Assembly: GCA_002383485.1 (NCBI GenBank)
Contig: DFYY01000046.1
Coordinates: forward strand, 1,200-15,217
Direction: 5' to 3'
Source of the DNA: Bacteroidales bacterium UBA4070
Lineage (GTDB): Bacteria; Bacteroidota; Bacteroidia; Bacteroidales; VadinHA17
Length of the DNA: 14,018 nucleotides
Shown here: positions 5,934 to 13,287 of the stretch, piece after piece
Numbering within the stretch: position 1 is the stretch's first letter
Layout: each line of letters begins with the position of its first letter
The notes under the pieces: generated by a model
The model's database searches: none
What the model was told of the DNA's origin: nothing
Seen by the model: only the letters and a program-made list of their open reading frames with translations
Translations under genes and position numbers: made by a program

Positions 5934-7238
5934 ATGAATAAGATAATTGTAACTGCCGCCTTGCTTTCAGCCTCTCTTGTTATGATGGCCCAGGATTTAC
6001 CCATAGATCCGGACAAAACAGCACAGTATTTTAAAGAGATAAAAGAAATATGCGACCAGGACAATGGCAGCCTCTGGGGCGAGAATTTATGGGCACCGAT
6101 ATTGCTGATCGACAATGAAAGTCGCTTTATCGTAGCCAGCGAGCCCGATAATGAGGGATTGCTTGAAAAGAGAGGCAGTGTATATACTGGCTGGTTCCCG
6201 AAAGACAAAGGCGTAGCCAACAGTACCACGGACTTCGGCGGCAGGCACTGGATGATGGTTATGCATCCTCTGCCGGAGGATGACTACAGCAGGAATCAGC
6301 TATGTATCCACGAGCTTTTTCACAGTCTCCAGCAAAGGATGAACCTCAGTTTCGGGAACCCCGATAACAGTCACCTCGACAATATGGATGCCCGGGTCCT
6401 CCTCAAACTCGAATGGACAGCGCTGGGAAAGGCGGTGATGGATGAAACAGGCAAGCGAAAGGGATATCTCAGGGATGCCCTGGTGTTCAGGAATTACAGG
6501 AGGGCTCTCTATCCCGGCAAAGCAAAAGAGGAAAATGAGCTCGAAATACAGGAAGGACTGGCAGAGTATACCGGCCATAAGCTTTGTTCAAAAAGCGATG
6601 AGGAATTTGCAAAGTACGTCTTGAAAGTGAAGGACAACATCTGGAACAATCAGACTTACGTAAGGTCATTCGCTTATTCTTCCGGATCGTTATACGGAAA
6701 AATCCTTGACAGGGGTAAAGACGGATGGAGAACCTCAATCACTCCGTCGGGCGACCTCGGTGCAATAATGCAGGAGAGTTTCGGGGTTGTCCTCCCGGAG
6801 AATCTTGAAAAGGCATATAATAAATTAAAGAACCGGTATAATTACGAAGAGATTTACCGGTTTGAAGCCGACAGGGAAGAGAAGAGACAGATGATCCTGA
6901 CCGGCTACAGGAACAGGTTTACGCGTGACACCATTTTGATGCTGGACGTGCCCAATCCCAAGGTTATGTTTGATCCCAGGACCCTGATCCCGCTCGACAC
7001 CCTGGGGACTGTCTATCCTACGATCAAGATCATTGCCGACTGGGGGATACTGCAGGTAAATGAAGGGGGCTGCCTGTTTGACTGGAGGAAGGCAATTGTC
7101 AGCGGCAAGGCCATGAAAAAGGAAAACAACAGGCTGACAGGAGACGGATGGGAGATTGAGCTGGCAGAAAACTGGAACCTCGTTCCTGAAGGCAGGGTAT
7201 ACAGACTTATAGAAGAAAAGGAACTAAAGACTAAATAA
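5934..7238 (+). CDS. Secreted HExxH zinc metallopeptidase-like protein
   Basis: The 434-residue product begins with a signal peptide (MNKIIVTAALLSASLVMMAQ, cleavage near residue 20), so it acts outside the cytoplasm. CIHELFHSLQQRM at 124-136 is a zinc-binding HExxH motif (H126, E127, H130). About 77 residues after the second His, EIQEGLAEYTGH (204-215) provides the likely third ligand in the gluzincin style, E207 or E211. A C-terminal segment from about 340 is beta-rich (IKIIADWGILQVNEGGCLF, WEIELAENWNLVPEG) and may be a separate domain. I do not recognise a named peptidase family. ATG 5934 is followed directly by a good signal peptide, which supports this start. It is a single gene, divergent from the ATPase and 114 bases before cysE. 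Metallopeptidase fold is probable; substrate unknown. Confidence 0.78.
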   Translation: MNKIIVTAALLSASLVMMAQDLPIDPDKTAQYFKEIKEICDQDNGSLWGENLWAPILLIDNESRFIVASEPDNEGLLEKRGSVYTGWFPKDKGVANSTTDFGGRHWMMVMHPLPEDDYSRNQLCIHELFHSLQQRMNLSFGNPDNSHLDNMDARVLLKLEWTALGKAVMDETGKRKGYLRDALVFRNYRRALYPGKAKEENELEIQEGLAEYTGHKLCSKSDEEFAKYVLKVKDNIWNNQTYVRSFAYSSGSLYGKILDRGKDGWRTSITPSGDLGAIMQESFGVVLPENLEKAYNKLKNRYNYEEIYRFEADREEKRQMILTGYRNRFTRDTILMLDVPNPKVMFDPRTLIPLDTLGTVYPTIKIIADWGILQVNEGGCLFDWRKAIVSGKAMKKENNRLTGDGWEIELAENWNLVPEGRVYRLIEEKELKTK

Positions 7239-7270
7239 CATCAGGAAATCAGTGATCTGAATAACAAACA

Positions 7271-7317
7271 AATCATTAATGATTGCACCGATTTTCAATC
7301 AAACATATTATGTTTGA
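7271..7317 (+). promoter_or_regulatory. cysE-cysK promoter region with two perfect palindromes
   Basis: AATCATTAATGATT at 7271-7284 is a perfect 14-base palindrome. TCAAACATATTATGTTTGA at 7299-7317 is a perfect dyad with 9-bp arms and one central base. Its right arm contains TATGTTTG (7309-7316), an exact match to the Bacteroidota -7 element TAnnTTTG, 36 bases before the cysE start. No TTTG lies at the ideal -33 distance. A regulator bound to the dyad would cover the promoter, so sulfur- or cysteine-responsive control is a fair inference. No known regulator can be named. Confidence 0.5.
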
Positions 7318-7352
7318 CATGAATTTCGTCATTCTACTTAAATATTTCTAGC

Positions 7353-8117
7353 ATGGTCATACCAAATAAGAAAGGCGTAGAGATACTTGTCAAAAAGGTT
7401 TTCAAATTGCTATTCCCCTTTAATGAAGATCTGACACGGGATGAACCCCCGATCGCAACTCCTTTTATCAGGGAGCGGCTGGAGGTTATCATATCAGGAT
7501 TGAAGCCCGGAGACAGTATGACAACTGATCAATTCATCAGAAGTCTTCCTGAGGTTAAGGTGCTCCTGCAGGCTGATGCGGAATTTATCCTGGAATCGGA
7601 TCCGGCTGCAAAGAGCCTTGAAGAAGTGATAGCCATATATCCGGGCTTCTTTGCAATTTACTGTTACAGAATCGCACATATCCTCAGCGATCTGTCAGTA
7701 CCGTTGCTCCCGAGGATGATAACCGAGTATGCGCATAAGATTACCGGCATCGACATACACCCAGGTGCAGTAATAGGCAGCCCGTTTTCAATTGATCATG
7801 GAACGGGCATCGTAATTGGTGAAACAACAACAGTTGGAAACTATGTGAAGATATACCAGGGGGTCACCCTCGGTGCGCTCAGCGTTGACAAAAGCAAAGT
7901 CGCAGACAAGAGGCATCCCACCATTGAGGACAATGTCATATTGTATGCCGGGAGTACAATACTGGGAGGGGACACTATAATCGGAAGGAACAGCATCATA
8001 GGAGGAAATGTCTGGCTGACAGAGAGTATTGCTCCATTTTCTGTTGTCTATCATAAAAGCGAGGTCATTGTAAGAGACCAGAGCAATTTCCGGGAACCCA
8101 TAAACTTTGTTATCTGA
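7353..8117 (+). CDS. cysE: Serine O-acetyltransferase
   Basis: The enzyme transfers acetyl from acetyl-CoA to L-serine, giving O-acetylserine, the first committed step of cysteine synthesis in the cytoplasm. The 254-residue protein has an N-terminal helical domain (to about 125, ending YPGFFAIYCYRIAHIL), then a left-handed beta-helix of hexapeptide repeats (ITGIDIHPGAVIGSPFSIDH to about 230). Catalytic and substrate residues are visible: D148-H149 in SIDHGTGIVIGET, and H188 in DKRHPTIEDN. The chain ends with isoleucine (INFVI), which in SATs can insert into the active site of cysteine synthase. The cysK gene starts 20 bases downstream in the same direction, so the two form an operon. ATG 7353 follows the -7 candidate by a suitable distance. 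Well-supported call. Confidence 0.95.
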   Translation: MVIPNKKGVEILVKKVFKLLFPFNEDLTRDEPPIATPFIRERLEVIISGLKPGDSMTTDQFIRSLPEVKVLLQADAEFILESDPAAKSLEEVIAIYPGFFAIYCYRIAHILSDLSVPLLPRMITEYAHKITGIDIHPGAVIGSPFSIDHGTGIVIGETTTVGNYVKIYQGVTLGALSVDKSKVADKRHPTIEDNVILYAGSTILGGDTIIGRNSIIGGNVWLTESIAPFSVVYHKSEVIVRDQSNFREPINFVI

Positions 8118-8137
8118 TCTGAAATCTCAAAAACGAA

Positions 8138-9049
8138 ATGAAAGCAGAATCTATACTTGACCTGGTTGGTAATACACCACATTTGAAAATCAACAGACTG
8201 TTCGACAGCCGCATCTCAGTGTGGATTAAGCTCGAAAGGTTCAATCCGGGGGCCAGTATAAAAGACCGTATAGCCCTGGCAATGATAAATGATGCCGAAA
8301 AGAGAGGCGAGCTCAAACCCGGCAGTACCATAATCGAACCCACATCGGGAAATACCGGTATCGGTCTGGCAATGGTGGCTGCAGTAAAAGGGTACAGGAT
8401 CATCCTGGTGATGCCCGAATCAATGTCCGTTGAGAGGAGGAAGTTAATGAGTGCCTACGGGGCAGAGTTTGTACTTACACCCAGGGAAAAAGGGATGAAC
8501 GGAGCCATCGAGAGGGCCAATCAGCTCAGGGAGGAATACCCGGGCTCATGGATCCCGATGCAGTTCGATAATCCCTCCAATCCGGAGGTTCACCGTAACA
8601 CCACAGCCATGGAGATACTGGCTGATTTCCCTGACGGACTGGATTTTCTGATTGCCGGCGTAGGTACCGGAGGGCATATAACCGGATGTGCAGAAGTACT
8701 TAAAAAGAGTTTTCCTGATTTAAAAGTCTGGGCAGTTGAACCGGACCTGTCGCCGGTACTGAGCGGAGGCCGGCCTGCACCTCACCCGTTGCAGGGCCTG
8801 GGAGCGGGATTTGTTCCTGCAGTGCTCAATACGAAGGCATATGATGAGATCATCAGGATTGAGAAGGACGAAGCTTATGAATTCACCAGGAGGGCGGCCA
8901 GGGAGGAAGGTTTGCTCGGTGGCATATCAACCGGGGCTGTTCTGGCTGCTGTAAGCAGAAAACGTCAGGATATCCCGGATGGATCCAGAGTGCTCACTTT
9001 CAACTATGATACAGGAGAACGGTACCTTTCTGCCGACGGGCTCTTCTGA
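8138..9049 (+). CDS. cysK: Cysteine synthase (O-acetylserine sulfhydrylase)
   Basis: This PLP enzyme converts O-acetylserine and sulfide into L-cysteine. In the 303-residue product K42 in NPGASIKDRIA is the lysine that binds PLP, TSGNTG (69-74) binds the substrate carboxylate, GTGGHITG (176-183) holds the PLP phosphate, and GGISTGA (261-267) supplies the serine near the pyridine nitrogen. FDNPSNPEVHRNTTAMEI (143-160) is the other conserved segment of the family. Length matches CysK/CysM enzymes; distinguishing CysK from CysM by eye is not secure, but pairing with serine acetyltransferase favours CysK. ATG 8138 sits 20 bases after the cysE stop. The two enzymes probably form the cysteine synthase complex. 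Confidence 0.94.
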   Translation: MKAESILDLVGNTPHLKINRLFDSRISVWIKLERFNPGASIKDRIALAMINDAEKRGELKPGSTIIEPTSGNTGIGLAMVAAVKGYRIILVMPESMSVERRKLMSAYGAEFVLTPREKGMNGAIERANQLREEYPGSWIPMQFDNPSNPEVHRNTTAMEILADFPDGLDFLIAGVGTGGHITGCAEVLKKSFPDLKVWAVEPDLSPVLSGGRPAPHPLQGLGAGFVPAVLNTKAYDEIIRIEKDEAYEFTRRAAREEGLLGGISTGAVLAAVSRKRQDIPDGSRVLTFNYDTGERYLSADGLF

Positions 9050-9064
9050 CTTTAACCCTTCTCC

Positions 9065-9091
9065 CCTGCCGGGCATAGGTTTTTATGCAGG
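9065..9091 (+). terminator. Bulged hairpin after cysK
   Basis: CCTGC (9065-9069) pairs with GCAGG (9087-9091), and CATA pairs with TATG inside, with a 4-base bulge. A T-run lies in the loop rather than after the stem. It lies 16 bases after the cysK stop, so position suits a terminator, but the form is imperfect. The rest of 9092-9288 shows no gene. Confidence 0.3.
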
Positions 9092-9288
9092 AACCTGAAT
9101 CGCGTAATACAATTTTATTTCAAAAAATACAGGATTGGAACTGCAGCGGAAGGCCGGCTACCGGAAGAAACAAAGTTTTCACTCTTTTCTTTCAGCCACT
9201 GTGTCAATCCAATAGCATTTTAAGTGTATCATCTCCAAAAGCAGGGTAATGACATCAGAAAAGGAAACAACTATCTTTAAATCAAAAA

Positions 9289-9867
9289 ATGGGTAATTGG
9301 ATTTATCAGCTCAGAATCACTTTAGTTGAATCAAGGCCCAGGATCTGGCGCAGGATTTTGGTCGAAGAGGACATAGTTCTATCAGATCTTCATAAAATCA
9401 TACAGACCACGATGGGTTGGACAAATTCACATTTGCATCAATTCATAAAGGACGGAACTTCCTATCTTGAAAGAATGCCGGATGATGATTACTGGGAGGA
9501 AATGAACAATGTCGACTATAAAGGACTTAAGTTAAACGAGTTATTGCGCTTTGTTAAGAATACAATGTTCTATGAGTATGATTTTGGGGATTGTTGGACT
9601 CATGAAATATTATTAGAGAAGTTCCTTAAACCAGATCCGGCTGTTAAATACCCGGTCTGCACTGATGGCGCCATGAAATGTCCACCGGAAGATGTAGGAG
9701 GAATGGGAGGTTATAAAAGAATGTTAAAGGTCTTGCGTAATCCAAATAATAAAGAATATGAAAGCTTCATTACCTGGCTGGGGGGGAATTTCGACCCTGG
9801 GGAATTTGATATTTCCAGTGTGAATAAACAATTGGCGAAGCGCAACTATGGACTCCACCGGTTTTAA
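9289..9867 (+). CDS. pRiA4b ORF-3-like family protein
   Basis: The 192-residue protein matches the plasmid pRiA4b ORF-3-like family (PF07929): opening IYQLRITLVESRPRIWRRIL, LSDLHKIIQTTMGWTNSHLH at about 31-50, YEYDFGDCWTHEILLEK at about 96-112, and the Cys- and Gly-rich CTDGAMKCPPEDVGGMGGY near 125-143. The FGDxWxH core is the strongest signature. The family occurs on plasmids and in accessory regions across bacteria; its biochemical role is unknown. ATG 9289 is preceded by an A-rich stretch without a ribosome binding site, with TATCTTTA, one base off the -7 consensus, about 15 bases upstream. Its low GC content sets it apart from cysE-cysK and suggests separate acquisition. Confidence 0.88.
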   Translation: MGNWIYQLRITLVESRPRIWRRILVEEDIVLSDLHKIIQTTMGWTNSHLHQFIKDGTSYLERMPDDDYWEEMNNVDYKGLKLNELLRFVKNTMFYEYDFGDCWTHEILLEKFLKPDPAVKYPVCTDGAMKCPPEDVGGMGGYKRMLKVLRNPNNKEYESFITWLGGNFDPGEFDISSVNKQLAKRNYGLHRF

Positions 9868-9965
9868 TGAGGACTTCCTCAGAAATCTAAGAATGTGCAG
9901 ATATCCAAAATAATGCTGAACACTTACCTGCACATGTTTTCCTGAGTGCTTTGAAATTCTTGTAT

Positions 9966-9988
9966 AACACTTGGAGTGTTCAATTTTT
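9966..9988 (+). terminator. Rho-independent terminator candidate after the pRiA4b-like gene
   Basis: AACACT (9966-9971), loop TGG, AGTGTT (9975-9980) give a perfect 6-bp stem, followed by CAATTTTT. It lies 99 bases after the stop codon. The stem is AT-rich, so strength is modest. Confidence 0.45.
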
Positions 9989-10050
9989 CCCAACAATATC
10001 CAAATATTATTGGCTCTCCAATGGAGTGCTCCGGAGCTCCCGGAAGGCCT

Positions 10051-10143
10051 GACTATTTTCTCAAGCTCAAATTTCCTGCTACAGATATACCCTGGGCCTG
10101 CATATCCAGCCGTGATGAAGGGGTTAGTGATTTCATTCTTCAT
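10051..10143 (-). pseudogene. Truncated 5' fragment of a second ATPase_2 gene
   Basis: From ATG 10143 on the minus strand the frame reads MKNEITNPFITAGYAGPGYI, nearly the same as the start of the ATPase at 4404-5543 (MKTEITNPFITGGYAGPEYF), and continues CSRKFELEKIV against CNREDETKRLA. After about residue 31 similarity stops, before Walker A, and the frame runs on through unrelated sequence into the antisense of the pRiA4b-like gene until 9724. No P-loop is present. The upstream dyad element is preserved, so promoter and start were copied or retained while the body was lost. The open frame of 139 codons is accidental beyond this point. Sequence 9890-10050 has no recognisable origin. Confidence 0.78.
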
Positions 10144-10174
10144 GTTACGTTTTACGTAACGTATATTACGTAAT
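10144..10174 (-). promoter_or_regulatory. Double dyad at the ATPase remnant (TTACGTAA element, copy 2)
   Basis: GTTACGT (10144-10150), TTT, ACGTAAC (10154-10160), a 4-base gap, then the perfect palindrome ATTACGTAAT (10165-10174). Arms, gap and contact with the start codon equal those of copy 1; only the loop differs (3 rather than 5 bases). Upstream similarity to copy 1 continues through CAATTTCAC to AGAACAGAAG near 10215. Confidence 0.6.
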
Positions 10175-10276
10175 ACTGCTCAATTTCACCAAATTAAAAT
10201 TGATCACAGAACAGAAGTTGTCTAATTTTGCACTTAATCTGCCCTGAATGGTATCCGGGGCAAATGCTGAACTGAT

Positions 10277-10690
10277 ATGGAACAGAGAGATTATCTGCTT
10301 CGCGAGATTGAAAAAGTCGGAGCCATCATCAGGGCAATCCGCCAGAAACTCTTTGGCGGTACGGATGAGCTTGCACTGTCAGTGGGTAACCAGGCGGAAG
10401 CGCTGCACGAGATGCTTCTGAGCGAAGCATTTATTGACCTCGACGAGATTCTGGCCATGGGCGTTGATGAGACTGATGAATACCTTGCAGGACTGAAGGG
10501 ATTTAATGTAGAAAACATTGAGCTTCTGGCCCGGACACTGGCCGATATCGGGATGACTTCCGGACCGGCTGTCTCCTACGCCCTCCTTGAGAAAGCACTA
10601 CAGCTTTACGGGATATGCAACCTTCGTGACAGAACCTTCTCCTTCGAAAGGGAAGCAGCTATCAGTCAGTTAAGGGATGCCCTGTACTGA
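10277..10690 (+). CDS. Small helical protein resembling DUF6483
   Basis: The 137-residue protein is predicted by eye to be all-helical and acidic, with no signal peptide or membrane segment. Its opening MEQRDYLLREIEKVGAIIRA followed by IRQKLFGG resembles the DUF6483 family of small TPR-like cytoplasmic proteins (usual start: xx-D-Y-(L/I)-(L/M)-R-x-I-E-x-(I/V)), and ALLEKALQLYG near 100-112 looks like a TPR-type helix. Function is unknown in that family. The next gene begins inside its last codons (14-base overlap), so the two are cotranscribed. No strong ribosome binding site precedes ATG 10277. The family call is tentative; that it is a real gene is likely from length and codon use. Confidence 0.6.
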   Translation: MEQRDYLLREIEKVGAIIRAIRQKLFGGTDELALSVGNQAEALHEMLLSEAFIDLDEILAMGVDETDEYLAGLKGFNVENIELLARTLADIGMTSGPAVSYALLEKALQLYGICNLRDRTFSFEREAAISQLRDALY

Positions 10691-10907
10691 TGAACAGGAA
10701 AAATTTCACCGGTTTAACTCAGTCGGGCAATCTGTACTGAAGTTCTCACAGCAGTTTGTGAGCAGGATTGCAGAGATGAAATCCAGCGGTTATGAGCTGA
10801 AAGCCGCAAAGGTGAATTTCATAGTCCACCGGACAAAGGAAGAGACCGGGCAGGAAGCCAGGGTTATACTGCCGGAACTGTTCTTTGAACGGATGTTGCC
10901 TGTATAA
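10677..10907 (+). CDS. Hypothetical 76-residue protein overlapping the preceding gene
   Basis: I do not recognise this gene. The frame opens at ATG 10677 inside the end of the preceding gene and runs 76 codons. The centre (residues about 18-56, SVLKFSQQFVSRIAEMKSSG then YELKAAKVNFIVHRTKEETG) looks like a helix followed by beta strands, and the end VILPELFFERMLPV is hydrophobic. The first dozen residues may not be translated if a later non-ATG codon is used. The stop is 10 bases from the convergent stop of the DUF4143-type ATPase. Coupling with the upstream gene suggests a shared role. Confidence 0.5.
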   Translation: MPCTDEQEKFHRFNSVGQSVLKFSQQFVSRIAEMKSSGYELKAAKVNFIVHRTKEETGQEARVILPELFFERMLPV

Positions 10908-10917
10908 TTGGCCCTTT

Positions 10918-12087
10918 TCAGTAAGTCAACCCAAACTGCCATAGTGGTATTGTGTTCAGATAGCCCGATTCAATGCTGTCCTTAACAATGAAGGCATTAT
11001 CCAAACCCTGGATTTGCTTAAGTCCTTTCTTTTTCCCGCCTACTTCAAAGGTATAATCGCCAATCCGGAAATCAGCAACCGGAGATACGACTACATCATA
11101 TTTCAGCCTGAGCTGGTTCAGGAAAAATGTCTCCCTTATGTTCCCGGAATTTGAATTGCTGCTGGTCAAACTGTAAATCAGATTTGTATTGTCGAGATAA
11201 ATTTTATCAACTTTGCCAAGGCTTCTGATCCCTCCGGTGGCATCCCTGAGCTGGATAATCAATCCGGCTTCTTCGATGAACAGGCAATAATCGGCAATAT
11301 TATTCCGGCTGGATAAAAGAGCAGAAGCAATGCTCGTCATGTTGGGTTTAAACGGAACGCTTTTCGCAATTATAGCCAGCAAATGCTTTAATTTTCTCCC
11401 TGTTGATACATTCATGCCTGCGTACATGGGGATATCCGTTTCCAGGGTATGGGTGACGATCTGCTGAAGTTTCAGATCAAAATTTTCTTCCAGTGAAAAG
11501 GGATAATAGCCTCTCTTCAGATAATCCTCAAAGAGCGGCAGGGGATGCTTTATTTCAGGGAGTTCCGCTTTGTGCGAAAGAATTTCCTCAAGTGAACAGA
11601 CCCGGAAGGTCACCTGATGAAACAATTGCAGATACTCCCTGAAAGACAGACCTTGCATGTGGTACATTACCGCCCTGCGGCTTAAATCCGACGCTCCTTT
11701 TTTGATATCCAGCACAGAAGAACCGGTAAATACAACATTCAGTTCCGGATGGTAATCGTAGATCAGTTTTAATTCCCTCGCCCAGTCCTTGTATTTATGA
11801 ATTTCATCGATGAACAGGAACTTCCCGTTTCGTTTAACGAATGTATCAGCCAGATCAATCAGCTTGTTATCCGAAAAATAAAAGTCCTCAGTGGTTACAT
11901 AGAGCGTCTCGGAAACGTTCAGGTTCATTTTGATATGCTGTAATACCAGGGTCGTTTTTCCCACTCCCCGCGGACCGGTGATCCCGATCATACGACTCTC
12001 CCAATTTATATCTGAATAGATGTATCGAAAGAAACCGGTATCCGTCTCTTTCAGAAGTTTTACAAACTGTTCAAATAACTTCTCCAT
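10918..12087 (-). CDS. AAA_14 / DUF4143-type ATPase
   Basis: The 389-residue protein is a P-loop ATPase: Walker A GPRGVGKTT (38-46), Walker B FLFIDEIHKYKDW (90-102), sensor 1 VFTGSSVLDI (119-128), and an arginine pair in SRRAVMYHMQGLSFREYL (136-153), the standard order of AAA_14 (PF13173). The C-terminal half matches DUF4143 proteins (LKHLLAIIAKSVPF, NNIADYCLFIEEAGLI, KIYLDNTNLIYSL). It ends with DYTFEVGGKKK (344-354), which has the D...ExK spacing of a PD-(D/E)xK nuclease-like fold, as in many relatives. These ATPases are abundant in Bacteroidota and archaea; their role is not established. ATG 12087 lies just below a candidate promoter and inverted repeat. Length suggests an intact gene. Confidence 0.88.
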   Translation of the reverse strand: MEKLFEQFVKLLKETDTGFFRYIYSDINWESRMIGITGPRGVGKTTLVLQHIKMNLNVSETLYVTTEDFYFSDNKLIDLADTFVKRNGKFLFIDEIHKYKDWARELKLIYDYHPELNVVFTGSSVLDIKKGASDLSRRAVMYHMQGLSFREYLQLFHQVTFRVCSLEEILSHKAELPEIKHPLPLFEDYLKRGYYPFSLEENFDLKLQQIVTHTLETDIPMYAGMNVSTGRKLKHLLAIIAKSVPFKPNMTSIASALLSSRNNIADYCLFIEEAGLIIQLRDATGGIRSLGKVDKIYLDNTNLIYSLTSSNSNSGNIRETFFLNQLRLKYDVVVSPVADFRIGDYTFEVGGKKKGLKQIQGLDNAFIVKDSIESGYLNTIPLWQFGLTY

Positions 12088-12104
12088 AGTCGTTAATTAA
12101 AATG

Positions 12105-12168
12105 CAAAGATAATTAAGATGCACTAATATAGTTCATATTTTTATTATTTATGCCCTATAATAGTGCA
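12105..12168 (-). promoter_or_regulatory. Promoter element and long inverted repeat before the DUF4143-type ATPase
   Basis: On the minus strand TATCTTTG (12112-12105) fits the Bacteroidota -7 element exactly, 17 bases before ATG 12087. Upstream, TGCACTAATATAG (12120-12132) and CTATAATAGTGCA (12156-12168) form a 13-bp inverted repeat with one mismatch and a 23-base spacer. The inner arm covers the space where a -33 element would lie, so the repeat could be an operator. The rest of the gap to 12366 holds no gene I can support. Confidence 0.45.
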
Positions 12169-12366
12169 ATTATGTTTCTCTCACTGTAATTCCAAACAAC
12201 CGGCTGGATTGGAGTTGTTCAACTTTTTTTCTGTAAAATTATGAAGCCACGAAACAAGGATTCTGAGTGCGTTCAGGTTGGCCGGCATGATCTTTTTTTC
12301 TGATTGCAGATAGGCTGCAGTGTCATGGTTTTCATTTGCATCAACATTTAAAAATAACAATAAATA

Positions 12367-13287
12367 ATGAGCAAAGAAACCATGCAAACAAAAGCGATTC
12401 ATTTCACATCCTTTGGCAACGCCGCGATCGTTCAGGTCAGCAGCGAGCCCCTCTCGTCGTTCCCGTTCATGCCTGCCGGGCCCGCCATCAGGAGCGATGG
12501 ACTCATCATCTCCGAGCTGATGGCCATGGGTTCCGTCGGCCAGCTCACCGCCCTCAACCAGACAGATGACTACCTCCTGCTCACCGATGCCGATGTTCTC
12601 ACCGGCGCAAAGCAGAACAGGGTTGTCAACCGGTCGGTGCTGCTGGCACCCTCAGCAAAGACCATTATCGAGGTCTCGTGTGTTGAGAGGCTCCGTTGGA
12701 ACTACAGGTCGTCATCATTCAGCTCGCCCGGATCGGTGGCCGACCCCAATTTACGCAGCAGGAAGGCCGGCACCTTCTCACGGATGAAGCCTGAGGACGA
12801 GTCACATTTCCGCGACACGCAGGGCGAAGTCTGGGATCATGTATACGCGAGCCTGGCGTGCGAGGGGGTGTACAGTCAGACTGAAAGCTACGAAGAGCTG
12901 CTGAAACACAGGATGGCAAAGGCAGAGCGCGCTTTCCCGGATTGTAATCCCGCAGAAGGCTGCAACGGACTGTCCGTTCTCATAGACGGGAAGGTGATCT
13001 CGGTCGATCTCTTCGGGAATGAGGAGACGTACCGGTATTATTTCCCGATGCTCAGGGATGCGGCATTCACCCTTTCCCGCACCGGTGAGCAGGAGGAACC
13101 GGCTGACATGCACGAATCGTACTTCAAGGCGCTGGCAGCCATCGACGAGTTCAGTGATGCCAGCCGCACCGTCGAAGAGCACCACCCCGGCGCTGGCACA
13201 CTCTACATGACGGAGACCGACAGGCTGGTAGGCTTCAGCCTCATGCACGGAGAAGAAATGATACACAATGCGTTCTTTACCAGGTGA
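12367..13287 (+). CDS. ARPP-1 (DUF6569-like) family protein
   Basis: The 306-residue cytoplasmic protein matches ARPP-1-type proteins. Its motifs in order are LLLTDADVLTGAKQNRVVNR (70-89) with SVLLAP next, EVSCVERLRWNYRS (102-115), QGEVWDHVYA (152-161), VLIDGKVISVDLFGNEETY (204-222), and a closing LVGFSLMHGEEMIHNAFF. ARPP-1 stands for ADP-ribosylglycohydrolase and rhodanese-phosphatase-associated protein, named from gene neighbourhoods; its activity is not known. ATG 12367 is used, with ATG 12382 possible. GC content is distinctly higher than in the genes on its left. Its last 20 bases overlap the beginning of the decayed pxpC copy in another frame, so the insertion or deletion junction lies at or just before its stop. 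The C-terminus nevertheless looks natural. Confidence 0.75.
   Translation: MSKETMQTKAIHFTSFGNAAIVQVSSEPLSSFPFMPAGPAIRSDGLIISELMAMGSVGQLTALNQTDDYLLLTDADVLTGAKQNRVVNRSVLLAPSAKTIIEVSCVERLRWNYRSSSFSSPGSVADPNLRSRKAGTFSRMKPEDESHFRDTQGEVWDHVYASLACEGVYSQTESYEELLKHRMAKAERAFPDCNPAEGCNGLSVLIDGKVISVDLFGNEETYRYYFPMLRDAAFTLSRTGEQEEPADMHESYFKALAAIDEFSDASRTVEEHHPGAGTLYMTETDRLVGFSLMHGEEMIHNAFFTR

Noticed and set aside
9724..10050. Continuation of the minus-strand 139-codon frame below the ATPase remnant
   Set aside because: Beyond about residue 31 it no longer resembles the ATPase, has no P-loop, and ends antisense within the pRiA4b-like gene; treated as chance open frame.
12181..12402. Minus-strand 73-codon frame before the ARPP-1 gene
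   Set aside because: It starts inside the ARPP-1 coding sequence on the other strand and has no recognised motif; probably chance.
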